From Myxococcota bacterium (GTDB lineage: Bacteria > Myxococcota_A > UBA796 > JAJRTE01): DNA of 47,827 nt. The notes under the pieces are model-generated. The model did not search any database, had not been told where the DNA came from, and worked only from the letters and a program-made list of their open reading frames with translations. The position numbers and the translations under genes are program-made. Every line of letters starts with the position of its first letter. Within the stretch, counting starts at the first letter, position 1. Shown piece after piece: positions 26,819 to 37,599 of the stretch. The stretch is from the NCBI GenBank assembly GCA_024278455.1, contig JAJRTE010000211.1:1-47827 (forward strand), given 5' to 3'.

Positions 26819-28255
26819 ATGAACGACCGTATTCACCTGCGAGGGGGGAGACAGTGGCCCCCTTCGAAGAAAATCCATGGTCATTCGTCCGTGATGGTGT
26901 GGGCACTGCTCGTCGTGGCCCTTGCTTGCGCTATCGCCGGTTGTACACGTCACCCCGCTCCGCCTCAAGCGTCCCGGCCGAACATCATCATCCTCGTGGT
27001 CGAGACGTTGCGTGCCGACCATCTGGCCGCCTACGGCTACCCCCGAAACACCATGCCGAACCTCGAGGACCTGGCGGATGACGGGGTGCTGTTCGAGCAC
27101 GCCATCTCGGTCGCCCCCTGGACCCTTCCATCGGTGGTGTCGATCCTGACAGGCCTTCCCCCCAGCGGTCATGGCGTCACGACCTACGCGAACCGGCTTT
27201 CCGACGCCGTGGACACCCTGGCCGAGAAACTACGAGCAGCAGGATACTACACGTCTTTCCTGGGTGTCAACTCGCTGTTCGAATCGGACAGGAATCTCGA
27301 GCAGGGCTTCGAGTACTACTTCGGGACCGACGAGATATCGGCGGAGGAATTGAACCGCCGCTTGCTCGCGTGGCTGCACGATTTGAAGCACGACAAACCT
27401 GTCTTCCTCTATGTCCACTACTTCGACCCCCACTGCCGTTACGACCCTCCAGAAGACTACCAGGAGATGTACTGGCCGGTTCCGAAAAACATGGCCACGG
27501 GAAGGACCATGACCCTTCAGCAGTTCAACAGCATGCACGAGTGCTTCCAGCTTCATCATGGACCCGATGAGCCCATTCTGGACGTCGACTACTACCTCGC
27601 CCAGTACGACGCTGAACTTCGCCACGTGGACGCCATGATCGGCGTGTTCCTCGAGCGGCTCAAAACGGCGGGATTGTTCGACTCGAGCCTCCTGTTCGCC
27701 CTTGGCGACCATGGAGAGGAATTCTATGAACATGGTGGCTTTGGACACGGGCGGGTGCTGTACGAGCACACGATACATGTGCCATTCATCGTGAAGCCTC
27801 CCGGGACCGGGCACCTGGGCCGCAAGATCAGCGGGTACGTCTCGACGCTCGACATCGCCCCGACAGCGCTGGCTGCCGCCGGTGTTCCCAAGCCCGCCAC
27901 GTGGCCCGGAATCGATCTCCGTGCCATCCTTCGGGGTCAATCCGTGTTTCGAGACCGGGCAGTGTTTTCCGAGACGGACTATGAAGGTGTGCAGCGTGCC
28001 GTCCTGAAGGGCAAATGGAAGCTGATGGTGAGTGTCGACGGCAAGCGTCCGGGCGGCCTGTTCGACCTGTCCGCCGACCCGGGTGAATACAGCGACCTGT
28101 CGCGAGACCGGGTTCGGACCTACAAGGCGCTGTACAGCCTGTTGTTGGAGGAAGAGACAAGGGCAGAAGCGTTACGGCGCACGCACCCCTCAGAGGAGCG
28201 GGCCGTGCCGGCAAGCGTGTTGGAACGCCTTCGCGCATTGGGATACGCCCAGTAG
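26819..28255 (+). CDS. sulfatase-fold lipoprotein (alkaline phosphatase superfamily)
   Basis: A 478-residue exported protein. The signal ends AIAGC (C42), a good lipobox. The fold is that of sulfatases and phospho-transferases: N-terminal NIIILVVETLRADHLAAYGY, then SVAPWTLPSVVSILTG, and later ALGDHGEEFYEHGGFGHG with the metal-binding Asp-His pair. At the nucleophile position, where sulfatases have the Cys or Ser converted to formylglycine (C-x-P-S-R), it has T102 in TLPSV, so it is probably not a classical sulfatase. The first metal-ligand Asp of the usual VDTLRADHL is Glu (E62). The start is uncertain: ATG 26819 gives a basic n-region, while ATG 26894 would start directly before the hydrophobic core. 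The substrate is unknown. Confidence 0.8.
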   Translation: MNDRIHLRGGRQWPPSKKIHGHSSVMVWALLVVALACAIAGCTRHPAPPQASRPNIIILVVETLRADHLAAYGYPRNTMPNLEDLADDGVLFEHAISVAPWTLPSVVSILTGLPPSGHGVTTYANRLSDAVDTLAEKLRAAGYYTSFLGVNSLFESDRNLEQGFEYYFGTDEISAEELNRRLLAWLHDLKHDKPVFLYVHYFDPHCRYDPPEDYQEMYWPVPKNMATGRTMTLQQFNSMHECFQLHHGPDEPILDVDYYLAQYDAELRHVDAMIGVFLERLKTAGLFDSSLLFALGDHGEEFYEHGGFGHGRVLYEHTIHVPFIVKPPGTGHLGRKISGYVSTLDIAPTALAAAGVPKPATWPGIDLRAILRGQSVFRDRAVFSETDYEGVQRAVLKGKWKLMVSVDGKRPGGLFDLSADPGEYSDLSRDRVRTYKALYSLLLEEETRAEALRRTHPSEERAVPASVLERLRALGYAQ

Positions 28256-28873
28256 CACGCCAGGAAATCGGTACGTATTTCGGGAGGTTGCCTGAGCATC
28301 GCAATTCCAGGACCCTGCATCCGGTCTTTACAATCCGTGCGAAATGTGTTAGGCTGGCATCGTTTTTCCGTGTGCCGTCCGACCATACCGGGAGTCGAAG
28401 TTCCTGATGGTGCATATCGCCACGAACCGCCGGACTGGGAAGCTGGACGTGTCGGCGGTGCAGTGGTTGGTTCGTGACTCCCGTGGGGCTCGTCTGGCTC
28501 GACCCCGGCTCTCCCGGCCGTGTTCCTGTTCTCCTCTCGATGGCATGATCTGTCCGGCGCAACCGCAGTGCCGGTTGCCTTGGAAACCCGCATGGCCGCT
28601 CCGCGTGTTCCGCGCCACCGGCTCGAGGCGAGCTGCACCCGCGCCGGCCGGTGGACGTCGACGATCGGAAGGGGGGGCGGGTGGGTGGTGTCTGTGCCGG
28701 GCCATGTCTTGAGGCAATACGGGCGGGACATGAGGGCGAGGGGGTGCTGCACCCGGACGCTGCTGCCTGGGAAGAACTGCTGCCCGGGGTGTCTGGCGGG
28801 GAGGAAGGCCACGTGCGACTTGACGTGACCATCGTGGTGCTATCAGTATGCCATTGAGGGCGATGTCGAACCG
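28256..28873 (+). other. gene-free interval, possible long leader
   Basis: About 620 bases with no supported gene. The open frames inside have no ribosome site and are Arg/Ala/Ser-rich. A promoter-like pair at 28327-28355 lies near its left end, so the interval may be a long 5' leader of the next gene or encode a small RNA; no specific RNA family is recognised. Confidence 0.4.
28327..28355 (+). promoter_or_regulatory. possible sigma70-type promoter
   Basis: TTTACA (five of six to the -35 consensus), 17 bases, then TAGGCT (weak -10, three of six). It lies 519 bases before the start at 28874, which would give an unusually long leader if used for that gene. Confidence 0.3.
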
Positions 28874-30247
28874 ATGACCAATGTCAACGAGAAAGCGCCG
28901 GAATCACCGGAACGGAACGACGCGAAGCCGGTCTCGGGATCCCGTTTGACCAAAGAGGAACTGACCAGGTCCGGGGACTGGATATCCATCTGGGACCTGG
29001 CCAGGAAGAATCATCCGCAGAAGCCCAGGTACTATGCGAGCCGGCTTCTCAACTACTCGATCCTACATGACCTGCCTCGAGTCGTGGGCGATATCATGGA
29101 GGCCATCGGGGGAGACACGGAGCGCTTGTACAACATCTCCGTCAATTCGCCCAATGTCGACAAGATATCCCGGGAAGTCTTCCTGAGCGAGTCCTTCATT
29201 CGGAGCCACATCGAAAGCGGCCGTTTCAGCCCCGATGAGAGGTACTTGCCGAGGAGGCCGCGGCAGGAAGAATACCTGATCAGCAAGCCGGCTTCACCCT
29301 ACATGTTCTTTCCGCCGGGCGAGGGCTTGCCTCTTGCAGAAGCAGACCGGTTGAACTACTTCGCGCGGATGGGAATCCCCTATGGCGTGACCAAGAAGCG
29401 CAAGATCCCCGTCGCGCTCGACTACCGGCAGAACCTGTTGGTGGACCGCGACGCCCCCCAGGTCAAGGAGATTGCCGACAAGTACTATTCGCCCGAATCG
29501 ATCGAAGTCCCGGAAGGGGCTTCCCCCCCCAGCCTGCTCGGCTGTATCAACAGTGAAGAGGCCCTCATGTGGAACGTGTTCCGAATACTCATGAGGGAGG
29601 ATGGCATGCACTATTTCCTCGAGTCGCGCACGATATTCCCCGGCGGCGGCGAGGTGGCGAGGGACGAACGCATTTCCGCTGCATGGTTCTGGGGGATGAA
29701 TGACCGCGGCTCAAGTTTCCTGCCCATGGAAACCGCTTCGGAAGCCATGGAGGAGCCCCCACACTTCCGTACCGTCCCCGCCTTGTTGCTCCTCGGTATC
29801 AACCAGTTCATCATGGTCGAAGGACGATACGCCTCGCTCTTCTCAGCTTGCCCGCTCCTGCGTCGAAATGCCTGTCCGGGCAAGGACTCCTGCCACTTCT
29901 GGAAGCAGGAGCATGGTATTCCGAGCGCATTCCCGGCCTTCGTGGCCAAGAACGACATCCCCAGAACCTGTGGCCGCCACTTCCAGTTGATGCGCCTGTT
30001 CCTGCTGCTCCAGGCCATGGCCGCCACACCCAGCATGGGGGAGGGGTTGCTCGTATGTATCCTGGATGAGAATCAACAGGCAGGGAAGATCAATAGAAAA
30101 CTGTTTGCCGACTTCCTCCGGTCTCTTCCGCCGGAAGCGCACCGCCACCTGGCGCTTACCAGTTGGCAGAGCATCAAGAGCCTCGTCCCGTTTGAGCCGA
30201 AATATGAAGAACTCCACAGGGAGTTCAGGGAAAAGTGGGGTATCTGA
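28874..30247 (+). CDS. hypothetical protein with C-terminal cysteine cluster
   Basis: A 457-residue soluble protein with no signal peptide or membrane segment. I do not recognise the family with confidence. A charged N-terminus (1-45) is followed by a mixed domain (50-260). In the C-terminal half, GINQFIMVEGRY (308-319) leads into C326, C334 and C340 (SACPLLRRNACPGKDSC) and then C366 (RTCGRHF), which could bind zinc or an iron-sulfur cluster. The E-x-R/K-before-cysteines pattern and the late ALTSWQSIKSLV helix recall some PD-(D/E)xK nuclease-like families, but this is weak. ATG 28874 is the first plausible start; its ribosome site is poor. It lies 135 bases upstream of the CinA-type gene. Confidence 0.7.
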   Translation: MTNVNEKAPESPERNDAKPVSGSRLTKEELTRSGDWISIWDLARKNHPQKPRYYASRLLNYSILHDLPRVVGDIMEAIGGDTERLYNISVNSPNVDKISREVFLSESFIRSHIESGRFSPDERYLPRRPRQEEYLISKPASPYMFFPPGEGLPLAEADRLNYFARMGIPYGVTKKRKIPVALDYRQNLLVDRDAPQVKEIADKYYSPESIEVPEGASPPSLLGCINSEEALMWNVFRILMREDGMHYFLESRTIFPGGGEVARDERISAAWFWGMNDRGSSFLPMETASEAMEEPPHFRTVPALLLLGINQFIMVEGRYASLFSACPLLRRNACPGKDSCHFWKQEHGIPSAFPAFVAKNDIPRTCGRHFQLMRLFLLLQAMAATPSMGEGLLVCILDENQQAGKINRKLFADFLRSLPPEAHRHLALTSWQSIKSLVPFEPKYEELHREFREKWGI

Positions 30248-30382
30248 GAAACCAGACCACGCGGGAACGTGGCCACGCCGGGGTGCACATGGAGGCCGCC
30301 GGTGACCCCCGGGACCCCAGGCCGGCTGCCCTCCACGGCCGCGCCGACGGTCGTGCACCGCTCCCGATCATCGCGGAGGTGG

Positions 30383-31180
30383 ATGTTGGTGGGAAACGCC
30401 GCTCTCGGTGAACCCGAAGAGACGACCGCGGGTATCGTCATCATCGGCGACGAAGTCCTGAGTGGGAAGGTCAGGGACGTCAATTCACCATTCCTGCTCA
30501 AGGAACTCTACCGCCAGGGCGTCCGCGCGCAGCGGGTCGTTACCATCCCGGACGACGTCGATGTCATTGCCGGGGAGGTGCGTTCCGCGTCGGAGCGGTT
30601 CGACTTCGTCTTGACATCGGGGGGCGTCGGGCCGACCCACGATGACCTGACGTTCCAGGGGGTCGCCGAGGCGTTCGGCGTACCTCTTCACGAGGACCCG
30701 ACGCTGAGTGCCCTCCTGCTGCGCCATTTCGAAGACCGGCTGACACAGGCTGCGCGCCGAATGGCCTTGGTACCCGTGGGGACACGGCTCGTCCAGGCGG
30801 GGGATACCCGGTTTCCACTGTGCGTGGTGCGGAACGTCTACGTCTTCCCGGGGGTGCCCGAGATCCTGAAGGCGAAATTCGAGGCCGTGCGCCAGGAATT
30901 CCGGGGCCGCCCGTTCCACCAGGTTCGCGTCTACACGTGGCAGAACGAGACCACACTCGCTGCCTGTCTCGAGCAGACGCTCGATCGTTTCCCGGGCCTG
31001 GCCATCGGCTCCTACCCCACTTTCGACAAGCGCGAGTATCGTGTGATGCTGACCCTGGAATCTCGAGATCGGCAACGTCTCGAGGAGGCCAGGGACGCCT
31101 TGCTGGGACTTATCGATCCTGCACAGATCGTTCGCGTCGAGGAGCCGGAGCGGGCTGGTGCCGGGCCCACCGGGTCTTGA
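30383..31180 (+). CDS. CinA-type molybdopterin-binding domain protein
   Basis: About 265 residues. The N-terminal 170 residues match the MoCF_biosynth/CinA N-terminal domain: TTAGIVIIGDEVLSGKVRDVNSPFL, then FVLTSGGVGPTHDDLTFQGVAEAFG and VFPGVPEILKAKFEAV. The C-terminal nicotinamide-nucleotide amidase domain of full CinA is absent, so this is the short form, sometimes linked to nucleotide or cofactor hydrolysis. The start is either ATG 30383 or GTG 30389; GGAGG immediately upstream suits the GTG spacing better. It lies between the Cys-cluster protein and the discoidin/propeller protein on the same strand. Confidence 0.85.
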   Translation: MLVGNAALGEPEETTAGIVIIGDEVLSGKVRDVNSPFLLKELYRQGVRAQRVVTIPDDVDVIAGEVRSASERFDFVLTSGGVGPTHDDLTFQGVAEAFGVPLHEDPTLSALLLRHFEDRLTQAARRMALVPVGTRLVQAGDTRFPLCVVRNVYVFPGVPEILKAKFEAVRQEFRGRPFHQVRVYTWQNETTLAACLEQTLDRFPGLAIGSYPTFDKREYRVMLTLESRDRQRLEEARDALLGLIDPAQIVRVEEPERAGAGPTGS

Positions 31181-31290
31181 CCCACGTTGGCGCACAACGT
31201 GGCAGTGCCTGGGCGCCCGGGAAACTCGATGGGGACGACCGCCGTGCAGGCATGCCCGAGCAGACTTGCGGTTGGCGAAAGAGGTGGCGC

Positions 31291-33030
31291 ATGAACTGGC
31301 GACTCGCAACGGTTGCGGTGGCATGTTGGGTGGCCGCGGGGAATGCGGCTGCCGCTGTATCCTCGTCCAGCGCCCTGCGCGACGGCAAGGAGATCCACGA
31401 AGCGAGCCGCGCATTTGACGGTGACCTCGCCACGAGTTGGGTGGAAAACGCGGCCGGAAGCGGCATCGGCGAGTGGATCGAGGTCGTGTTTCGGCGTCCA
31501 CAGCATGTCGAATCGGCCACCGTGTTCGGGGGGGTCTTCACGGACCCGACGACTTTCTTCGCGTACAACCATCTCAAGGCAGCTCACCTGGTGGTGCGTA
31601 CGCCGGAGGGAACCAGCCGAATCGACATGACATTCCCGGATGCGTACCGTCCGGTCACGGTGCGGGTGGGCCTCGAAGTCAAGGCGATTAGACTCGTCAT
31701 CGACCAGATACACGCCGGGTCGCTCTACTCGGATACGGCTGTGTCAGAGATTGCGTTCAACCTCGGGCACCCCATGCCAGAAGTCGTGTCGGCCCTGGAG
31801 CGGTGGAAACAAGGGCCTCGAGGCCGGGCGGCCATCGCAGGGGCCGAATCGGCGCTGGAGACGGCTCGCACACAGGTGGAACAGGGGGAAATCGCTGCGG
31901 CAAGAATCCTTCAGGACGCGGCACGGCGCGGACTGGCGCCGGTCCGGGCGCGCCTGGCGCAACTGGTGGAGCCAGGGTTCCTGCTCGCCCATATCGAACC
32001 GTGCGCCCAGGCGGTCGAGGCGTTGAAGTCTCTCCGGCTCGCGGGGAGCGCCGGGGCGCTGGAGCAGGCTGCCTTGATTGTCCCGGACCCCGCCTCCGCG
32101 GACTACCTGCGCCGTGTCGCGAGCTACATTCGTGCCTGGAACGCATTCATGGCCCCGAGACGGTCGCGGCTGCCGTCCTGGGGCGTCACCGGGATAGAAC
32201 CCGGCGCATTGTCTGGGAAGGGGGAACCCCTGGCCATCGCCGTGTCGCGGGCGGGAAAGGTCTTCGTGTGCGATATGGGAAACAACCGCGTTCAGCGATT
32301 CAGTGATATGGGCAGGGCCGAAAGCGTTACCGGGGGCGCTCCGGGGCTCGCCGAGACATTCCTGGGCCGGACACAGGCCTATTACGTCGTGGGGGCCCAA
32401 CCCGGGATCGGTCCGGGGCTGTTCACACAGCCCCTGGCCATCACCCTGGTCGAAACACGGGATGACGTCCTGGTCGTCGTGGTGGACGCAGAGCGGCGCC
32501 TGCAAGTCCTCGACAGCAACCTGAAGCCTCTCGAGACATGGACCGTGGACAGCGACACCCCCATCCTGGGGGGCGTGGGCATCGCTGGTCCCGCGCTGGT
32601 CGCGAAAAGGAACCGCATCATGTGCCTCTGGGGCCACGACGCCTTCGTATATGACCTGCGGGGCAACACGCTGAGCACCTTCTCCCTGGAGGTGGCCGTA
32701 CGGACCGCCGTGCTCTGGCACGGTCGCATCATCGTTCACGGCGGTGGAAGGGAACTGAGAAAGTACGGCATGGATGGTTTCGACTACGGCCCGTTCGCCC
32801 GGATCGACGACAGCCAATTCCTGGAGGACCTGGATCTCGCTGTCGGCCCGGATGGCTCCCTGTATGTCCACACCGACCTCGGGAAGCTGCTCAAGTTCAA
32901 TCGAAGGGGGAGGCTCCGCGGCACATTCACGACGTTTGGCAAGCCTGTTCCGAATGCTCGCGTCGCGGTGGGCGCCGACATGGTGTACGTGACCTGGGAG
33001 GATCACATCCACCGGTTTCCCCTGCCCTGA
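31291..33030 (+). CDS. secreted discoidin-like and beta-propeller protein
   Basis: A 579-residue exported protein with a signal peptide (1-22, ending NAAAA). Residues 25-150 form a discoidin-like carbohydrate-binding module of the NADase-type glycan-binding kind: SRAFDGDLATSWVE, then GEWIEVVFRRPQHVESATVFGG. A helical Ala/Arg/Glu-rich stretch (170-270) follows. From about 310 to the end the sequence repeats like a six-bladed NHL-type propeller (IAVSRAGKVFVCDMGNNRVQRF, LAVGPDGSLYVHTDLGKLLKF). AGAGGTGG precedes the start. It probably binds surface glycan or peptidoglycan; no catalytic residues are evident. Confidence 0.78.
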   Translation: MNWRLATVAVACWVAAGNAAAAVSSSSALRDGKEIHEASRAFDGDLATSWVENAAGSGIGEWIEVVFRRPQHVESATVFGGVFTDPTTFFAYNHLKAAHLVVRTPEGTSRIDMTFPDAYRPVTVRVGLEVKAIRLVIDQIHAGSLYSDTAVSEIAFNLGHPMPEVVSALERWKQGPRGRAAIAGAESALETARTQVEQGEIAAARILQDAARRGLAPVRARLAQLVEPGFLLAHIEPCAQAVEALKSLRLAGSAGALEQAALIVPDPASADYLRRVASYIRAWNAFMAPRRSRLPSWGVTGIEPGALSGKGEPLAIAVSRAGKVFVCDMGNNRVQRFSDMGRAESVTGGAPGLAETFLGRTQAYYVVGAQPGIGPGLFTQPLAITLVETRDDVLVVVVDAERRLQVLDSNLKPLETWTVDSDTPILGGVGIAGPALVAKRNRIMCLWGHDAFVYDLRGNTLSTFSLEVAVRTAVLWHGRIIVHGGGRELRKYGMDGFDYGPFARIDDSQFLEDLDLAVGPDGSLYVHTDLGKLLKFNRRGRLRGTFTTFGKPVPNARVAVGADMVYVTWEDHIHRFPLP

Positions 33031-33102
33031 AGCTGCCTGCCGCTGCCTGCCGGCGCGATCGCTGGAGGGGCACCGACGGCGTCGATCCGCAACCCAGCGA
33101 CG

Positions 33103-33552
33103 CTATTTCGTTCCGGAGGGCTCGAGAACCAGGGGTATGGTCACCACGTGGTCCGGGGCCCCATCCCTGGGACGCACGGCGAAGACCTCCAACTCCGCGG
33201 CGGTGCCGGCTGGGACACCGTGCCAGGCGAGTTCTCCCCGGAATGGCCCGAATGCACCGCTGTCGGGCGCGTCCACCATCGCCGTCCCGGTCGCGAGAAT
33301 GGTATTCTTCCCCGTTCGGAGGCGGAAGCTGACGCGATTCTCGAAGATCTGGGCCCTGCCGGCTATGGAGAACGTCTCCCGGACCCGTTGGCCTCGAGTC
33401 GGTTGCGTCACTTCGATACGGCCGGAAGCACTTCTGCTGGGCCGGGCGGTCCCGGTTTCCGCCGCCGGCACGCCGGGAGGTCCCGGTGCGTCGTCCTGGG
33501 ACGTGCAGCCGAACAGCAGGGACAGGCAGATGAGAGAGACAAATCGTTTCAT
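33103..33552 (-). CDS. Gmad2 immunoglobulin-like lipoprotein
   Basis: A 149-residue protein with lipobox LFGC (C16), so membrane-anchored. After a Pro/Ala-rich linker (20-45), residues 46-145 match the Gmad2 pattern: RIEVTQPTRGQRV, ETFSIAGRAQIFENRVSFRL, GAFGPFRGELAW and ELEVFAVRPRDGAPDHVVTIPL. Gmad2 domains are often on surface or spore-associated lipoproteins and bind other molecules. It lies 74 bases downstream of the DnaK-like gene on the same strand and ends 72 bases from the propeller gene. The start has a weak ribosome site but directly precedes the signal core. Confidence 0.82.
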   Translation of the reverse strand: MKRFVSLICLSLLFGCTSQDDAPGPPGVPAAETGTARPSRSASGRIEVTQPTRGQRVRETFSIAGRAQIFENRVSFRLRTGKNTILATGTAMVDAPDSGAFGPFRGELAWHGVPAGTAAELEVFAVRPRDGAPDHVVTIPLVLEPSGTK

Positions 33553-33626
33553 GCGCTTTTTCGATACGTCCCGCGGCCGGTCCGCGCAAGGCGCGCGACC
33601 AGGCGAGGGAGAATGCCGGGAGGGGG

Positions 33627-35426
<1,800 letters not shown>

Positions 35427-35540
35427 GCAGCGCGTCCTTCAATCAGGGTCCTTGGCGAGGGCGATACGATCTCGAGAAGGTCCGGTAGGGAACTGGCAGC
35501 ACAGGAGGGCGAACAGGCCCACCACCTACCCACCAAGGAA

Positions 35541-35569
35541 TAGATAGTTGGTACCCGCGGCCATGTCAA
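35541..35569 (-). promoter_or_regulatory. sigma70-type promoter for the dnaK paralogue
   Basis: On the minus strand TTGACA (35569-35564) is followed by exactly 17 bases and TATCTA (35546-35541). The -35 box is a perfect consensus. It lies about 115 bases upstream of the ATG at 35426. Confidence 0.62.
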
Positions 35570-35710
35570 CAGTGTTTGCCGGGATGGGAAGCCGGCAGCG
35601 CGCGGTTGACCTTCGCAGAGAAATGGGACTGTGCCTGTGCAGCCAGAATGGACGGCCCGGATGCGCGCAAGAGAAGCCCGCAGGTGCGGCACGACACCCG
35701 GACACAGGGG

Positions 35711-37432
35711 CTATTCCGTCCGTTCCGACTCCGCTTCCACCGGGTCCTTCGCCGAGCCGTCTTCGTCCGTGCCTGCGTAGAGTCCGCCCGCGATCCGGGG
35801 ACCCGAAGGACGCGCCCGGCTTCCCCCGGGACCGTAGGACAGGACGATATCGCTCATGTGCCGGACAGGTTTCTCCGGCGGCACCGCTCGAGGCGCTCCA
35901 GGTTCTGCCAGAGATTCGACATGCAACGTCTGCGTGGGGAACGCGAAGGTGACATCGAGATCCTTGGCCAGACGGACGATTTCCAGGAAAACGTTGTGAC
36001 GCTCGCGGAGTTCGTCGGTCCAGGTGGGGAGTTCGAAGAAGAAGTAGACCATCACTTCGAGCGCATGTTCACCAAAACCGGACATGTGGATTTCGTAGTA
36101 GTCTTTCCGGGTGTACGGATTGGCCTTGATGATGGCCCGGATTCCCTCGACAAACGCCTGCATCTGTTCTGGCGTGGTGTCGTACGATACGCCGAGCGTG
36201 GTGAAGATTCGCCGGTACCGGCGTGCCCCGTAGTTGTCGATGGGGCGGTCGGTAAATCGTGAGTTCGGAATACAGATCAACGAGTTATAGAACGTCCGGA
36301 TGCGGGTAGAGCGGAATCCGACTTCTTCCACGACGCCTTCGACGCCGTCAACGACTATCCAGTCTCCAATCTGGAAGGGCCGGTCGAGGAAGATCATGAT
36401 GCTGCCGAAGAAGTTGGCCAGCGTGTCCTTGGCCGCAAAGGCGATAGCCAGCCCGCCGATACCCAGGCCTGCCAGCAGCGAGGCAACGTTGATGTTCAGG
36501 TTCTGGAGCATCAGCAAGACGCCCGCGACGACGATCAGGAGCTTGAGCGACTTGCGAAGCAGCGGGACGAGCTGATCGTCCAGTTTCGTGTCCGTTTCGA
36601 TCGCCTTGGCCTTGAGGATATCGGTGACGACATCGGTGAGACGATAGGCGGCCCAGACGATCGAGAAGATGATGAGCGTCCGAATCAAGGCGTTGAGGAC
36701 GACCGTGGCCTGGACCGGCAGCCGCAGGGCGGGATAGGACAGCCAGAGCACGGCTCCCATGATGGTGATCGCCACTGGCGACGAGAGGACGGAAATGAAG
36801 TTGGATGCCCATTGCTTTCCGAATCGGTCGGCGAACGTCTGGACGCGCCGAGCCACCACGAAGGTGATGGCCTTGTAGACCACGACACCGAGGAGGAGGA
36901 ACAGCATCAGTGCCAGGTATTGCCAGAACTGGAGTCCGAGCACCCGCCCGCGCAACCAGTCCGGGAGCCGGCTGATGGCCTCGTCATCCAGTACCGAGAA
37001 GGTCCTTTCGTAGATCCTGTCGATGTGGTCGAGCGAGTTCGCGGTCCACCGCCATTGACCGTCCTTCTGTCTTTCGACGACGACCTCCGGGAGTCCCTCG
37101 TGCGGTGCGAACCTCGCCAGGCCCGTTTCCGGATCCGTCCAATCCGGATCCTTGCTCAGCTTGTCCACCTCCACGTACAACGCCTTGGCATCGTAGACCG
37201 ACTTGACGCGCCTGGCCAGGACCAGGAGTTCTTCCGGCGTCCGGCCCTTGGGATCGAGGCACTTCGCGGCTTTCTCCGGTTGGTTCGTCTCCGGTTGCAG
37301 CCAGCCGAACAGTGACTCCGCCGCATCGTATGGGCTGTCACACGAGATCGGCGGCAAAGTCTGCGCCCTTGCCGGCGTCAGCGACAGGGCCAAGAAGAAT
37401 GGAACCGCTATCACAAGCCGAATGGTCATCAC
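35711..37432 (-). CDS. MscS-family mechanosensitive channel
   Basis: A 573-residue inner-membrane protein. A signal peptide (1-23) leads to a periplasmic domain (about 25-160). Transmembrane helices follow near 168-194, 213-238, 244-267 and 295-312. The pore helix AGLGIGGLAIAFAAKDTLANFFGSI (321-345) is the MscS TM3 pattern with its Gly/Ala pore lining. The beta domain DRPFQIGDWIVVDGVEGVVEEVG and the carboxy-terminal alpha/beta domain (to about 525) are also typical. The final 50 residues are a charged tail. It probably releases solutes on hypo-osmotic shock. The start follows GGAG; the first two codons are both ATG. It is divergent from the DUF481 gene. Confidence 0.92.
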   Translation of the reverse strand: MMTIRLVIAVPFFLALSLTPARAQTLPPISCDSPYDAAESLFGWLQPETNQPEKAAKCLDPKGRTPEELLVLARRVKSVYDAKALYVEVDKLSKDPDWTDPETGLARFAPHEGLPEVVVERQKDGQWRWTANSLDHIDRIYERTFSVLDDEAISRLPDWLRGRVLGLQFWQYLALMLFLLLGVVVYKAITFVVARRVQTFADRFGKQWASNFISVLSSPVAITIMGAVLWLSYPALRLPVQATVVLNALIRTLIIFSIVWAAYRLTDVVTDILKAKAIETDTKLDDQLVPLLRKSLKLLIVVAGVLLMLQNLNINVASLLAGLGIGGLAIAFAAKDTLANFFGSIMIFLDRPFQIGDWIVVDGVEGVVEEVGFRSTRIRTFYNSLICIPNSRFTDRPIDNYGARRYRRIFTTLGVSYDTTPEQMQAFVEGIRAIIKANPYTRKDYYEIHMSGFGEHALEVMVYFFFELPTWTDELRERHNVFLEIVRLAKDLDVTFAFPTQTLHVESLAEPGAPRAVPPEKPVRHMSDIVLSYGPGGSRARPSGPRIAGGLYAGTDEDGSAKDPVEAESERTE

Positions 37433-37496
37433 AACTCCATTTCTCGGGGGGGCTGTTCTCCGAACTCGTATCGAAAACCCGCGCGGTTGTCAAGGC

Positions 37497-37525
37497 CCAA
37501 ATCCTGATCGATAAACATGCGGAAG
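37497..37525 (+). promoter_or_regulatory. sigma70-type promoter for the DUF481 gene
   Basis: TTGTCA (37497-37502; five of six), 17 bases, GATAAA (37520-37525; four of six). It lies about 75 bases before the ATG at 37600, in the divergent region with the MscS gene. Confidence 0.5.
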
Positions 37526-37599
37526 GCATTGAGTCAGCGGCTGCCTCCGGGTAGAATGGAGGCTCCCTTGCGTTACACGGCCCGTGATACGAGGTACTC

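Noticed and set aside
28651..28857. 68-codon frame with an anti-sigma-like tail (HPDAAAWEELLPG)
   Set aside because: No zinc-finger cysteine pattern and no ribosome site; possibly a fragment but unsupported.
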